A DNA stretch of 64,000 bases from Bacteroidales bacterium (GCA_017962175.1 JAGCVU010000205.1:26103-90102); one strand, 5' to 3'; positions 8,807-16,846 are shown, counted from the stretch's first letter. Numbers and translations: made by a program. Notes: generated by a model from the sequence alone, not told the origin.

Positions 8807-8818
8807 TTCGTAATAGAT

Positions 8819-9235
8819 ATGATTATAGTTAAAAACGGACAAACCATAGGCGCAGGCGATGTGCAGATTTCGGTATTTGGCGACCTCAATATGGAAGTTA
8901 CCAAACTATCGTATGGCGTAAAACAGAGCCACAAAAGCAACTATTCGCTTGGCAGTGTAAACCCTACGAGTTACAGCGTAGGCAAAAAAGAGTATTCGTG
9001 TACGCTTGGACTAAGGTTTAGTAGTATTACAAGCCTTGAAAAAGCGGCAGGCGGTTCGCTCTTAGACATCAAGCCTTTTAACATTATTGCCACATACGTA
9101 AACGAGGAAAACGAGATTGTAACCGACCGTATGTTGGTGAAATTTGCCGACCAAGGTCGCGAAATCACCACCGACAGCGAAGACGTTACACGCGAGTTTG
9201 AAATGTTTTGCCTTGGCATTGAATTTAACAAGTAA
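8819..9235 (+). CDS. Tail tube protein
   Basis: This 138-residue, strand-rich protein lies immediately after the sheath gene and would be the inner tube subunit. It shows a beta-rich pattern with FGDLNMEVTKLSYGVKQSHKSNY and a central EYSCTLGLRFSSITSLEKAAG segment, consistent with the tube fold shared by phage tails and T6SS Hcp. The call rests on size, fold pattern and position. The stop codon is the first TAA of the next repeat array. Confidence 0.8.
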   Translation: MIIVKNGQTIGAGDVQISVFGDLNMEVTKLSYGVKQSHKSNYSLGSVNPTSYSVGKKEYSCTLGLRFSSITSLEKAAGGSLLDIKPFNIIATYVNEENEIVTDRMLVKFADQGREITTDSEDVTREFEMFCLGIEFNK

Positions 9236-9275
9236 TGCATAATGCATAATTAGTAATTCTTAATTCGTAATTAAA
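9233..9275. repeat. Heptamer repeat array between tube and chaperone
   Basis: The array begins with the tube gene stop (TAATGCA, TAATGCA, TAATTAG, TAATTCT, TAATTCG, TAATT) and ends at the ATG of the chaperone gene at 9277. The period is 7 bp with drift in the last two bases of the unit. Confidence 0.82.
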
Positions 9276-9276
9276 A

Positions 9277-9615
9277 ATGAAACCACAAGAATTAAAAGAC
9301 GGCATCACCCCTGAGATGGTGAAAGCCATGAAAGAACGCTACGGCGACGACAAAGTAAAGATAGCATCATTGCCCAAAGACGAGGATGCCACCGAGTTCT
9401 TAGACGTATTGGTGCGAGTTCCCGACCGCAAGACACAAGGCGAGTTTGAAAAATGGCTCGACAAAAGTCCCGACAAAGCCAAAGAGATTCTCGTGAACGC
9501 CTGTGTGCTCACTTCAAAAGAGCAAGTAAAATCCGACGACGGATTGTTTGCCGGTGCTATCGACGCACTTAGCAAATTGCTTGTAGTAAGAACCGCTATC
9601 ATAAAAAACTGTTAA
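9277..9615 (+). CDS. Tail assembly chaperone, zero-frame product (gpG-like)
   Basis: This 112-residue acidic/basic helical protein lies between the tube gene and the place where a tape measure is expected, the canonical site of tail chaperones. It ends with ...VVRTAIIKNC, and the last codons AUA AAA AAC form the heptamer A AAA AAC in the zero frame, the strongest known class of bacterial -1 slippery site. Most ribosomes would make this short form. The longer form is listed separately. Family assignment rests on context plus the frameshift signal. Confidence 0.8.
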   Translation: MKPQELKDGITPEMVKAMKERYGDDKVKIASLPKDEDATEFLDVLVRVPDRKTQGEFEKWLDKSPDKAKEILVNACVLTSKEQVKSDDGLFAGAIDALSKLLVVRTAIIKNC

Positions 9616-9824
9616 CGACCTGCCCGAAAATTGACGGCGGGGAATATCCAACGTTAACCGACGAAATACGCAAAGGCAACGCCCTAATGTCGCTCTACTT
9701 TCATATACCGTTTCCGGAAAATCTTCCGGACGGTGTGTGGGTAGAAAAATTTAGGCAGATAGAATGGCTTGCCGACAAAGGACTATTAGGCGCAAAACAG
9801 CCGCAGACAGAGTATAATGCATAA
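9277..9824 (+). CDS. Tail assembly chaperone, -1 frameshift product (gpGT-like)
   Basis: A -1 slip at 9603-9609 would carry ribosomes into an open frame that ends at the TAA at 9822-9824. The fusion protein is about 182 residues: 111 from the first frame and 71 from the second. The added part includes GGEYPTLTDEIRKGNALMSL and FRQIEWLADKG. It has no start codon of its own near its beginning, which argues for frameshifting rather than a separate gene. In lambda, P2 and Mu-like phages this long form recruits the tape measure during tail assembly. Confidence 0.75.
9603..9658 (+). promoter_or_regulatory. Programmed -1 ribosomal frameshift signal
   Basis: The slippery heptamer A AAA AAC occupies 9603-9609 in the correct phase. 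A perfect 7-bp inverted repeat follows, GTTAACG (9611-9617) with CGTTAAC (9652-9658), and a smaller CCCG/CGGG pairing lies inside it. The stem starts 1 nt after the heptamer, closer than the usual 5-9 nt, so part of it may open at the ribosome entry site. Confidence 0.75.
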
Positions 9825-9849
9825 ATCACAATTCATAATGCATAATTGA
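9815..9849. repeat. Heptamer repeat array before the DUF6046-like gene
   Basis: TAATGCA, TAAATCA, CAATTCA, TAATGCA and TAATTGA units span the gap between the frameshift product stop and the ATG at 9851. This array sits exactly where a tape-measure gene would normally be. Confidence 0.78.
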
Positions 9850-9850
9850 G

Positions 9851-10555
9851 ATGATTACAATTGACTTAAACGAACGTTACAAAAAAGCCTTTGGTTATGT
9901 GGCAAAGGTGTCGGCAGAGGGTTTTACCAACAAAGTGGTAAGGCACAACACCGAACAGGCAGCGCATCACCTTGCGGCAAATGTGATTCATACTCAAATA
10001 GACAAAGGTCTGTTGGCTATAAGTCAGGCAAAAGGTAATTCAGTTAATAAAAGTTTCAACGGCAAGGTAGAAGTGATGGTTTATGCCGGCGACTATACCT
10101 TTGCCGACCTGAAACTAAAATCTGCCAACGACGGCAAGGTGTACGAGTTCCGAAACAGCCTGTTAACCGATGGCGAAAATGGCGTATTTGCGGCAAGTCC
10201 GATGTTGAAGTTCGACCGAAATAAAAAAATCACCGCCACGGCAATTGCAGGCAGTGATAATACGGTGGTAGAAGATTTCGGAATGGAGCCGTGGACAATA
10301 ACATTAGATGGTCTTTTGATTGATTTAGACAATCACCAATATCCATCAGCGAAAGTACAGACGTTTAGACAGATGTTTGAAACGCCCGACACATTCGAGG
10401 TATTAGAGTGTCAGCCGATGCTTGATTTGGGTATTACGGCATTGTACTTTGAAAGTGTAAAAAACTTGGCTATTGTGGAAGATTATCCCGATACGGTAAA
10501 ATACCAACTATCAGCCAAGAGCATACAACCGCCTGAGTTTACAATTAGCGATTGA
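9851..10555 (+). CDS. Phage tail protein, DUF6046-like
   Basis: This 234-residue protein resembles a family found just after the tape measure in Bacteroidota phages. Visible features are the N-terminal ...RYKKAFGYVAKV segment and the C-terminal VVEDFGMEPWTITLDGLLID...YPSAKVQTFRQMFETPDTFEVLEC, a layout reminiscent of tail proteins that bind LysM or tube-end components. It is probably a tail-tube-to-baseplate connector. It follows the chaperone directly, with no tape measure between. Its end overlaps the convergent secreted-repeat gene by 11 bp. Confidence 0.65.
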   Translation: MITIDLNERYKKAFGYVAKVSAEGFTNKVVRHNTEQAAHHLAANVIHTQIDKGLLAISQAKGNSVNKSFNGKVEVMVYAGDYTFADLKLKSANDGKVYEFRNSLLTDGENGVFAASPMLKFDRNKKITATAIAGSDNTVVEDFGMEPWTITLDGLLIDLDNHQYPSAKVQTFRQMFETPDTFEVLECQPMLDLGITALYFESVKNLAIVEDYPDTVKYQLSAKSIQPPEFTISD

Positions 10556-10898
10556 TGTGTGGATTAAAAGTTCTAACCTCAACAGTTAAATCGGGATTAT
10601 GGTCTACAAGTTCAACTCGCAAATCGGGATTATGGTCTACAAGTTCATATTCGCCGCAATTACTTGGATAGTGTTCCATAACATAAACATCGGGGTTATG
10701 GTCAACAATCTCTACCCTCAAATCGGGGCTATGGTCCACAATCTCTACTCTGCCATGCAGAGGAAAAGTTTTGCCATCGGCTTTTCGTGTAATAGTGCAG
10801 TTGTTTTTGTCGATGGTAAACTTGCCAATATCTATGGTTTGGGCAGCGGCGGCGTAGCATATTAACGCCATTGCAAATGATAAAACGAACTTTTTCAT
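10545..10898 (-). CDS. Secreted tandem-repeat protein antisense inside the tail operon
   Basis: This 117-residue protein has a clear signal peptide (MKKFVLSFAMALICYAAAAQ). The mature part is dominated by 10-11-residue repeats on the theme VEIVDHNPDLR: VEIVDHSPDLR, VEIVDHNPDVY, YELVDHNPDLR and VELVDHNPDLT. The repeats also show at DNA level. The gene is convergent with the tail gene before it and divergent from the hub gene after it, so it interrupts the structural operon. It looks like a host-type or cargo (moron) gene. The repeat style recalls DUF6150-type proteins, but I cannot assign a family or function. Confidence 0.75.
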   Translation of the reverse strand: MKKFVLSFAMALICYAAAAQTIDIGKFTIDKNNCTITRKADGKTFPLHGRVEIVDHSPDLRVEIVDHNPDVYVMEHYPSNCGEYELVDHNPDLRVELVDHNPDLTVEVRTFNPHINR

Positions 10899-10951
10899 AG
10901 TGTTTAAACGGTATTTAAAAGGTTATTAACTACGGTGTAAATATACAAAAA

Positions 10952-11971
10952 ATGTACTATTCTGCAAAAGCCGAGGCAACAATCGGCAAAATAAAAATAG
11001 AGGGCATAACAGAAGCCGAGTTTGAAAGTAGCGTAGACGAAATTGGCGGCACTGCCAAAATAACGTTGCCACGCCGCTTTATCAACAAAAACGGCAAAGC
11101 GCTGTTAGACCTTATTCACACCGGCGACCGCGTAACCTTGAAACTTGGATACAATGGAAAACTTGAAACCGAGTTTACCGGCTATCTTGCCCACATCGGC
11201 GACGGTACTCCGCTTGTGTTGGAATGCGACGACGATTGGTACAAGTTTAAAAAGGCGGCACATATAACCAAAAGTTACACAAGTGTAAGCCTTAAAACAC
11301 TATTGCAAGACCTTTGTCCCGGATATGCAGTTGAGTGCGTAGACTTCACCTTTTCGGGCGGATACATTATCAAAGACGTTACGCCATACACAGTAATCAA
11401 AAAGATAAAAGAAGAGGTTGGGTTCTGTGCCAAGTTAGACGAGCAAAACAAACAAATATCTTGCTTTTGGCCATTCGATTTTAAAGGGTTTGCAAAACAT
11501 ACCTACGTATTCGGCACAAGAAACGGCACACTGTTGAAAGAGTTGCGCGACAAACGTCTTGCGCCAAACATTGCATCTTGCGCACTTAAATTTATACGCA
11601 AAGAAGACCGAAAACTGCAAATAACAGGCAAGGCAAAACAGAAAAAAGGCAAGCCGATAACCGCAGTGGTAGGTTGTATGGAAGCCGATGCCGAAAAACG
11701 CACAATGAACTTTGGTTCGGACGTAACATCAGAGGCAGAACTTAAAAAGCGAATCCAAACCGAACTTGAAAACAAAAGTTTCGACGGTTACGAGGGCACA
11801 ATCACAGGATTTGGCACACCACAAACAAAACCCGGCGACACACTAAAACTTGTAGACCGCGAGAACCCGGAACGCGAAGGCGAATACCTTATTAAAAAGG
11901 TGAAAGTAAAATACTCGCAAAGTGGATTTAGACGAGAAAACGAACTTAGTTATAAAATGCATTATTCATAA
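10952..11971 (+). CDS. Baseplate hub protein (late control gpD-like)
   Basis: This 339-residue protein is consistent with phage late control D / gp27-like hub proteins. It shows early beta segments, a middle with KTLLQDLCPGYAVECVDF and PYTVIKKIKEEVGFCAKLDEQNKQI, and a C-terminus with AELKKRIQTELENKSFDGYEGTITGFG followed by PGDTLKL and the hub-like EGEYLIKKVKVKYSQSGFRRENEL. It would link the tail tube to the spike. The spike gene follows 5 bp later and a remnant repeat lies at the junction. Confidence 0.82.
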   Translation: MYYSAKAEATIGKIKIEGITEAEFESSVDEIGGTAKITLPRRFINKNGKALLDLIHTGDRVTLKLGYNGKLETEFTGYLAHIGDGTPLVLECDDDWYKFKKAAHITKSYTSVSLKTLLQDLCPGYAVECVDFTFSGGYIIKDVTPYTVIKKIKEEVGFCAKLDEQNKQISCFWPFDFKGFAKHTYVFGTRNGTLLKELRDKRLAPNIASCALKFIRKEDRKLQITGKAKQKKGKPITAVVGCMEADAEKRTMNFGSDVTSEAELKKRIQTELENKSFDGYEGTITGFGTPQTKPGDTLKLVDRENPEREGEYLIKKVKVKYSQSGFRRENELSYKMHYS

Positions 11972-11976
11972 TTGAA

Positions 11977-12480
11977 ATGGCAGCGGGAGATATACTTGTA
12001 AAATTGATAGAGGAAGTATTAGCCAACTACGGCAACGATGGCTTTATATGTGGCGAGGTGGTAAAGGTAGACAAAAAGAACCTCACCTGCGACATTAAGT
12101 TAGACGAAAATCTTACACTGCCGGGTTGCCGACTTAATGCCGTGGAAATGCCAAATAGCACAAACCACGTAACGGTATTCCCAAAGATTGGCAGTTATGT
12201 AAGCGGCATTGCCACTGCCGACCTTCGCGATGTGCTTATTGTAAGCATTAGCGAGGTAGAAAGCGTTGAAATCAAAGCCGACAAGGTAATAATCAACGAC
12301 CTTAAAACGCAATTGAATAAGATGAGCGCACGTATCGACGGCATTATTGATGCACTTGAAAATTGCGGTTCAAACAACTATGGAGGTGCTCTGCAAGCAA
12401 ATATTAAAAGGGCATTAGATCAATTAACCGACAAAGAAATCTTTAACACCTTGTTTGATTATGAAAGCAATCAGTCTTGA
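11977..12480 (+). CDS. Baseplate spike / puncturing protein (gpV or gp45-like)
   Basis: This 167-residue protein has an OB-like N-terminal part (GEVVKVDKKNLTCDIKLDENLTLPGCRL, with FPKIGSYVSGIA) and a short beta-rich region, then a helical C-terminus instead of a long beta-helix. Size and position between hub and gp25 fit a tail spike. The helical C-terminus with NCGSNNYGGALQANIKRALDQL is less usual and may be a chaperone-like or trimerising tail. It overlaps the next gene by 20 bp. Confidence 0.7.
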   Translation: MAAGDILVKLIEEVLANYGNDGFICGEVVKVDKKNLTCDIKLDENLTLPGCRLNAVEMPNSTNHVTVFPKIGSYVSGIATADLRDVLIVSISEVESVEIKADKVIINDLKTQLNKMSARIDGIIDALENCGSNNYGGALQANIKRALDQLTDKEIFNTLFDYESNQS

Positions 12481-12736
12481 CACCAACTACGACTTACAGG
12501 CGCAAAACGGCACATTGTTGTTGGGTATTACCGACGAGCAAAACGCCGCCTTGATAGTCAACACCGAAAAAGGCGAGTGGAAAGAACATCCGCAAATGGG
12601 CGCAGGTCTCAGGCACTTGATTAAAACGCAAAACACCGACCGCGAGATAATACGTCAAGTGTCGGTGGCACTAACATTCGACGGTATCAATGCCGCCGTA
12701 ACAATCGAAAACGGAAAACTGAATATATCACTATGA
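12461..12736 (+). CDS. Baseplate wedge protein, GPW/gp25 family
   Basis: This short protein (91 residues from the ATG at 12461) shows a GTLLLGITDEQNAALIVNTEKGEWKEHPQMGAGL-type core split into a strand and helix, as in gp25/GpW wedge proteins. An upstream in-frame TTG at 12455 would add two residues. I chose the ATG. The protein shares the lysozyme-like gp25 fold found in phage baseplates and T6SS TssE. It overlaps its neighbours on both sides. Confidence 0.8.
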   Translation: MKAISLDTNYDLQAQNGTLLLGITDEQNAALIVNTEKGEWKEHPQMGAGLRHLIKTQNTDREIIRQVSVALTFDGINAAVTIENGKLNISL

Positions 12737-13017
12737 ACATAACAGCGGCAGATAGGCAGACACTTTTGGACATTGCATTGCAACAATACGGCAATGCAGA
12801 GGCGGCAATGGACCTTGCCATTGCCAACGATAAAAGCATATCGCAAGACATATCGGCAGGCGAATCTATAACCCTACCCGAAACGTTGCAAAACCGCCGC
12901 ATGGTAAAATATTACGACATAAACTCAATTATGCCCGCCACTGCAATAAGCCCAAGCACAATAGTAAACGGCGGCATCAACTATATGGGCATTGAAATCG
13001 ACTTTATAGTATCATAA
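12733..13017 (+). CDS. LysM-like tail protein (gpX-type)
   Basis: This 94-residue protein contains one LysM-like unit: QTLLDIALQQYGNAEAAMDLAIAN, then a SISQDISAGESITLPE end where a LysM domain would close. The tail consists of polar and hydrophobic residues. Such small LysM proteins join baseplate or tail parts (P2 gpX, Mu-like homologues) rather than binding cell wall. It overlaps the gp25 gene by 4 bp and precedes baseplate J by 2 bp. Confidence 0.75.
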   Translation: MNITAADRQTLLDIALQQYGNAEAAMDLAIANDKSISQDISAGESITLPETLQNRRMVKYYDINSIMPATAISPSTIVNGGINYMGIEIDFIVS

Positions 13018-13019
13018 CT

Positions 13020-13910
13020 ATGGCACGCACAGTAGACGAAATAAAAGAACAAATGGCAGAGCGTTGGATGCACAACGCCGACCTTAAAGAGTTGTACGGA
13101 TGGGAACTTGACGAAAACAGCGAGCCTCCCGCCTTCAATGCCTATTACTCAAAAGCGAGTATCGAAAACATCTTGCTCTACATAGTGGCATATTGCGGCT
13201 ATGTTATAGAGGTGATAACCGACAACATAAAGGCAGAAATTGAGGCAGAAATGGCCACCAAAGTACCCGGCAGTCTTCAATGGTATGTAACCAAAATCAA
13301 AGAGTTTGTGTTTATGACATCGCTCAGTATAGACGACCGCGACAAAGTGGTATTCGACGACAATACAGGTGAATACATTATCGACAATACTTTAAACGAC
13401 GATGCTCTAACAAAAGCCCGATTGGTAAAACACGCCGTTGCCATCGACGACAATGTAGACAGTGTGCTACTGTTAAAAGTGGCAGGCGAAAACGAAGCCA
13501 AAGCACTTGTGCCGCTGTCAGAACCGCAAGCCGAAGCCTTAAACAACTACATATCACGAATAAAATACGCCGGTGTAAAAACCAAACTAATCAATGAACC
13601 CGGCGACCTGTTTAACTGCGAGGTGGATATATGGTACGATGCCCTATATACCGAAAGCGAAGTAAAAACCGCTTGCGAAAAAGCCATCGGTACATATATC
13701 AAGAGTCTGCCGTTTAATGGCGAATACTCAAATATGGCACTTGTGGATAGTTTGCAAGGAGTAAAAGGCGTAAAAGTGGCAGAATTAACCAAAGCCGGTT
13801 ACATAATACCAAACGACGGTCGCGAGGAAAGCATTGATGCCAAAGTGCGACCATACGCAGGATATTTTAACGTTGGTACACTCACATTAAAAATGCACTG
13901 TTATGAATAA
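13020..13910 (+). CDS. Baseplate J-like protein
   Basis: This 296-residue protein fits the P2/Mu gpJ family that builds the wedge of the baseplate. Features are the start MARTVDEIKEQMAERWM, the region KVPGSLQWYVTKIKEFVF, and a later LFNCEVDIWYDALYTESEVKTACEKAIGTYIKSLPFNGEYSNMALVDSLQGVKGVK stretch (given here in family terms). It lies between the LysM and the next baseplate gene, as expected. It overlaps the downstream gene by 8 bp. Nothing suggests damage. Confidence 0.8.
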   Translation: MARTVDEIKEQMAERWMHNADLKELYGWELDENSEPPAFNAYYSKASIENILLYIVAYCGYVIEVITDNIKAEIEAEMATKVPGSLQWYVTKIKEFVFMTSLSIDDRDKVVFDDNTGEYIIDNTLNDDALTKARLVKHAVAIDDNVDSVLLLKVAGENEAKALVPLSEPQAEALNNYISRIKYAGVKTKLINEPGDLFNCEVDIWYDALYTESEVKTACEKAIGTYIKSLPFNGEYSNMALVDSLQGVKGVKVAELTKAGYIIPNDGREESIDAKVRPYAGYFNVGTLTLKMHCYE

Positions 13911-14442
13911 TGCCATTTTGAGAATCGATTTTGGACGTTTGGCTGTGATGCTCTTGCCCGAAATGCTACGCCCACCGCGCATAATAGCATTGTTGGGTAT
14001 ATTGGTAAAACCATTTGCGGCATTGCTAACAACGCTTACCGATTTTCGCACCGACAAACTGCAACGGCTAAAATACAACGGACAGGTGTGTAAGTTGGAA
14101 TATTGCCTAAACTATCGATTTGGAAGTCGCGACAACATCAACGATTTAACCTATCCAAAGCGAATCCGCATATTAGACGGCACCGACAGCGACGGCAAAC
14201 CATACATAATATATTGTCGCGAGGTAAACGCAGTATACGATAAGCCCAAACAGCGAGGCGAACGCAACCAAATAATACTCAACCGCAGAAGTGTCAACAA
14301 TCAACGGTTTTACAACTTTATTGTGGAATGTCCGCGCGAATACATCAACGACAAACGAGGCGAAAATATCGAGAAAGAGTTTGCCGCCGTGGTAAACACC
14401 TACAAAACACAGGGCAAAACTTGGGAACTTAGAATTATTTAA
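13903..14442 (+). CDS. Baseplate-associated tail protein (position of gpI)
   Basis: This 179-residue protein has an N-terminal hydrophobic/helical stretch (LAVMLLPEMLRPPRIIALLG, then VKPFAALL) and a strand-rich C-terminus with LKYNGQVCKLEYCLNYRFG. It occupies the slot of P2/Mu gpI between baseplate J and the tail fibres. I do not recognise a specific family motif, so the role is inferred from position. The stop codon is the first TAA of a repeat array. Confidence 0.6.
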   Translation: MNNAILRIDFGRLAVMLLPEMLRPPRIIALLGILVKPFAALLTTLTDFRTDKLQRLKYNGQVCKLEYCLNYRFGSRDNINDLTYPKRIRILDGTDSDGKPYIIYCREVNAVYDKPKQRGERNQIILNRRSVNNQRFYNFIVECPREYINDKRGENIEKEFAAVVNTYKTQGKTWELRII

Positions 14443-14474
14443 TGCACAATTCATAATTCACAATTCATAATTGA
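14440..14474. repeat. Heptamer repeat array before the tail fibre gene
   Basis: The array starts at the stop codon and consists of TAATGCA followed by the units CAATTCA, TAATTCA, CAATTCA and TAATTGA. This is one of the clearest 7-bp arrays in the window. The fibre ATG follows at 14479. Confidence 0.82.
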
Positions 14475-14478
14475 ACCA

Positions 14479-15450
14479 ATGGAAAAAGACTTTTCAAAAC
14501 ATACGGTCTACGGCAATTTTTGCAGTATGGACAATCGGGCATTCCCGATCGATTGCGAAACCCTTGCCGCATTGCAGTCGAACGCCAAAAAGATGGCAGC
14601 CTTGGCACTGATAGCGGGATGCAGTAGATTAATTCTTACAGGCTGTAAGGTATCGGGAAGTAAACGCACCGAGGGATATGTATTCATTGTCAACGCCGAT
14701 AATCCTCTCACCGGCGAAGTAATCTATCACCCCGAACAAACCAAAGCCGATTATTGCTACATCAAAGAAGATCCCGTGCTTGTAGAAGCCGATGGCAAGA
14801 AATATCCCGAAGCCTACGACATCCGCTACATTGTAGACGGCAGAATCGACGGCGCATGGGCGTGGTCATCGTTTACTAACATTGCAGACATAAGTAATGC
14901 AGCATTAAAAGAGGGGTTAACAAATGACATTAACAGCAAAGATGCGGCATTACGCACACTTATTGAACAAAAAACCACATCAAGTTCGGTTATCTTTGTT
15001 AGTGGAATGATAATGATGTGGAGCGGTGCCGCAAACGCTATTCCAAGCGGATGGGCATTGTGCGATGGTAAAAATGGACGACCAAATTTGATAGACAAAT
15101 TTGTACTTGGCGCAGGAGGTATTTATACCCCAGAAGGCGGTGCTATATCGCAGAGTATTACTCTTGAAGAAGAAAATCTCCCAAGACACAGGCATTCAGG
15201 ATCAACCTATTCTGCTGGTTCTCATAAACACACAATCACACATCGAGGGTTTTATGACTGCAAAGGAAATGATAAAAGGTGTATGTCATTTAGTACCATT
15301 AATACAGACGACGAAACAGCATCTTTTACCTGTTCTAAAGAAGGTAATCATACCCATGATTTTGTTACAGATTATACTGGTAGTGGCAAATCTTTTACTG
15401 TCAACACGATGCCACCCTACTATGCGCTATGCTTTATAATCAAGCTTTAA
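14479..15450 (+). CDS. Tail fibre with phage tail collar domain
   Basis: The protein has 323 residues. The C-terminal part is a phage tail collar domain: GMIMMWSGAA, IPSGWALCDGKNGRPNLIDKF and a final TMPPYYALCFIIKL, with a His/Ser-rich region between (HRHSGSTYSAGSHKHTITH) that resembles the metal-binding repeats of receptor-binding tips. The N-terminal part would attach to the baseplate. It probably forms the host-contact fibre together with the next gene. Confidence 0.85.
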   Translation: MEKDFSKHTVYGNFCSMDNRAFPIDCETLAALQSNAKKMAALALIAGCSRLILTGCKVSGSKRTEGYVFIVNADNPLTGEVIYHPEQTKADYCYIKEDPVLVEADGKKYPEAYDIRYIVDGRIDGAWAWSSFTNIADISNAALKEGLTNDINSKDAALRTLIEQKTTSSSVIFVSGMIMMWSGAANAIPSGWALCDGKNGRPNLIDKFVLGAGGIYTPEGGAISQSITLEEENLPRHRHSGSTYSAGSHKHTITHRGFYDCKGNDKRCMSFSTINTDDETASFTCSKEGNHTHDFVTDYTGSGKSFTVNTMPPYYALCFIIKL

Positions 15451-15477
15451 TAATTCACCTTATAATATATAACAACT

Positions 15478-16704
15478 ATGACTGGAACAAAAAAAGACAG
15501 GGAAGCCCTTAAAAACAGATACCGCAAGGGCATGTATCCCACCGAAAACGACTTTGCCGACGTATTTGAAAGTTACGTTCACAAAGACGACGACATTCCA
15601 ATGTCGAAAGTAGTGATTACAGACGGCGACGGCAATCCAACCACACTCAGCGGCGAAATCGACAAAAAGGCCGACAAGACCACTTTGCAAACATTTATCG
15701 ACGAAACCGAAACCATCTTGCAAGTGGTGCGCAACGACAACAACCAAATTGCCTCAACCGCCATCGACAATTTGCTTTCTCGAATCCAAGCCGCCGAAGA
15801 TGACATCGACACCGCCGAAGACAATATTTCCGGACACGAAACACGCATTGTTACCCTTGAAAGTTCAAAAACTGACTACGAAGCATTCAAAGAGCGTGTC
15901 CGTGCCTTTTTGGAAGATGCCGATGCCTCCGATGCTACCATCAATCGTTGGCACGAAATTGAAACCTTTTTGCAAGGCATCACCGACACCGAAACTCTCA
16001 CAGGCTTACTCAACGACCTCAAAAACGAAATTCTCGCTGCCATTCCCTCTCCCCAATCCGGCAACTTCATTGAGTACACCACCGACCTCGACGCCATCAC
16101 CGATGCCCCCAACGGCAAAATTATGCAGTATTGGGGTCAAAGCAACAACAAGTACAAAAGAGGTCAGTTTTATGAGAGGGTGGAAGGAAAAGAGATAATG
16201 ATACAAACAGGAACCGAAGGAAGATCTGTTCATCCTTCATCAATCCAGACGGGATTTGAAACGTTTGAAAGTCGCCTTGTTATTTTTCCGACCGGTGTCG
16301 TATTAGAGGGCTACGCAACACGTAATTCTACAGGCGAAGCAAATTTGACCGAATTTGTAATAGGAAAAGTAGTTGCAGGGAATTATGCTTATATGGATGA
16401 AAAATGTGAAATAACATCTCCTTATGAAGGTGCATTTTATATTCATGGTCATGTAGGGCCATTTGAGTGGAATGTCCCTATTAAAATTGAAGTTTGGATC
16501 AGTAAGTCTGGTAAAACTATCTACAAGCCAACAAAGATGGATGGTACATCATCTCCCAAAGATTATTATAGGCAAGAAGTCGATGGAAAATATATTGAAA
16601 GCACTGTTGGCGATTATGTGACAATCCAAGCAGAGCAAGATATTGTCTATGGTGAATCACCCTCCTCTTGGCAACACATTCACGTAGACGAGGTAATTGA
16701 CTAA
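15478..16704 (+). CDS. Tail fibre protein
   Basis: This 408-residue protein is the last gene of the plus operon. The N-terminus (YRKGMYPTENDFADVFESYVHKDD) matches the start of many Bacteroidota phage fibre proteins. A long coiled-coil (about 60-180) follows, and then a strand-rich C-terminal head. Third-position composition changes near residue 220: the first half is GC-richer and the last 180 residues AT-richer, which fits recombination or swapping of the receptor-binding tip. A strong terminator follows. Confidence 0.75.
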   Translation: MTGTKKDREALKNRYRKGMYPTENDFADVFESYVHKDDDIPMSKVVITDGDGNPTTLSGEIDKKADKTTLQTFIDETETILQVVRNDNNQIASTAIDNLLSRIQAAEDDIDTAEDNISGHETRIVTLESSKTDYEAFKERVRAFLEDADASDATINRWHEIETFLQGITDTETLTGLLNDLKNEILAAIPSPQSGNFIEYTTDLDAITDAPNGKIMQYWGQSNNKYKRGQFYERVEGKEIMIQTGTEGRSVHPSSIQTGFETFESRLVIFPTGVVLEGYATRNSTGEANLTEFVIGKVVAGNYAYMDEKCEITSPYEGAFYIHGHVGPFEWNVPIKIEVWISKSGKTIYKPTKMDGTSSPKDYYRQEVDGKYIESTVGDYVTIQAEQDIVYGESPSSWQHIHVDEVID

Positions 16705-16722
16705 ACAATTCTCAAACTAAGC

Positions 16723-16760
16723 AAAAAAAGGCGACTATCAAATGATAATCGCCTTTTTTT
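16723..16760. terminator. Bidirectional terminator between prophage and immune operon
   Basis: An 11-bp stem, GGCGACTATCA with TGATAATCGCC (one mismatch), is flanked by A7 on the left and T7 on the right. It can end transcription of the tail fibre gene on the plus strand and of the TIR gene on the minus strand. Confidence 0.88.
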
Positions 16761-16846
16761 GTAGGATTGGTTTTGGAAATTTGTAGATTTTGTTTTTTGG
16801 GTGGTAACCGCCCCATTTTGGCTCATTTTATAGCCGCGCGTTTTTC

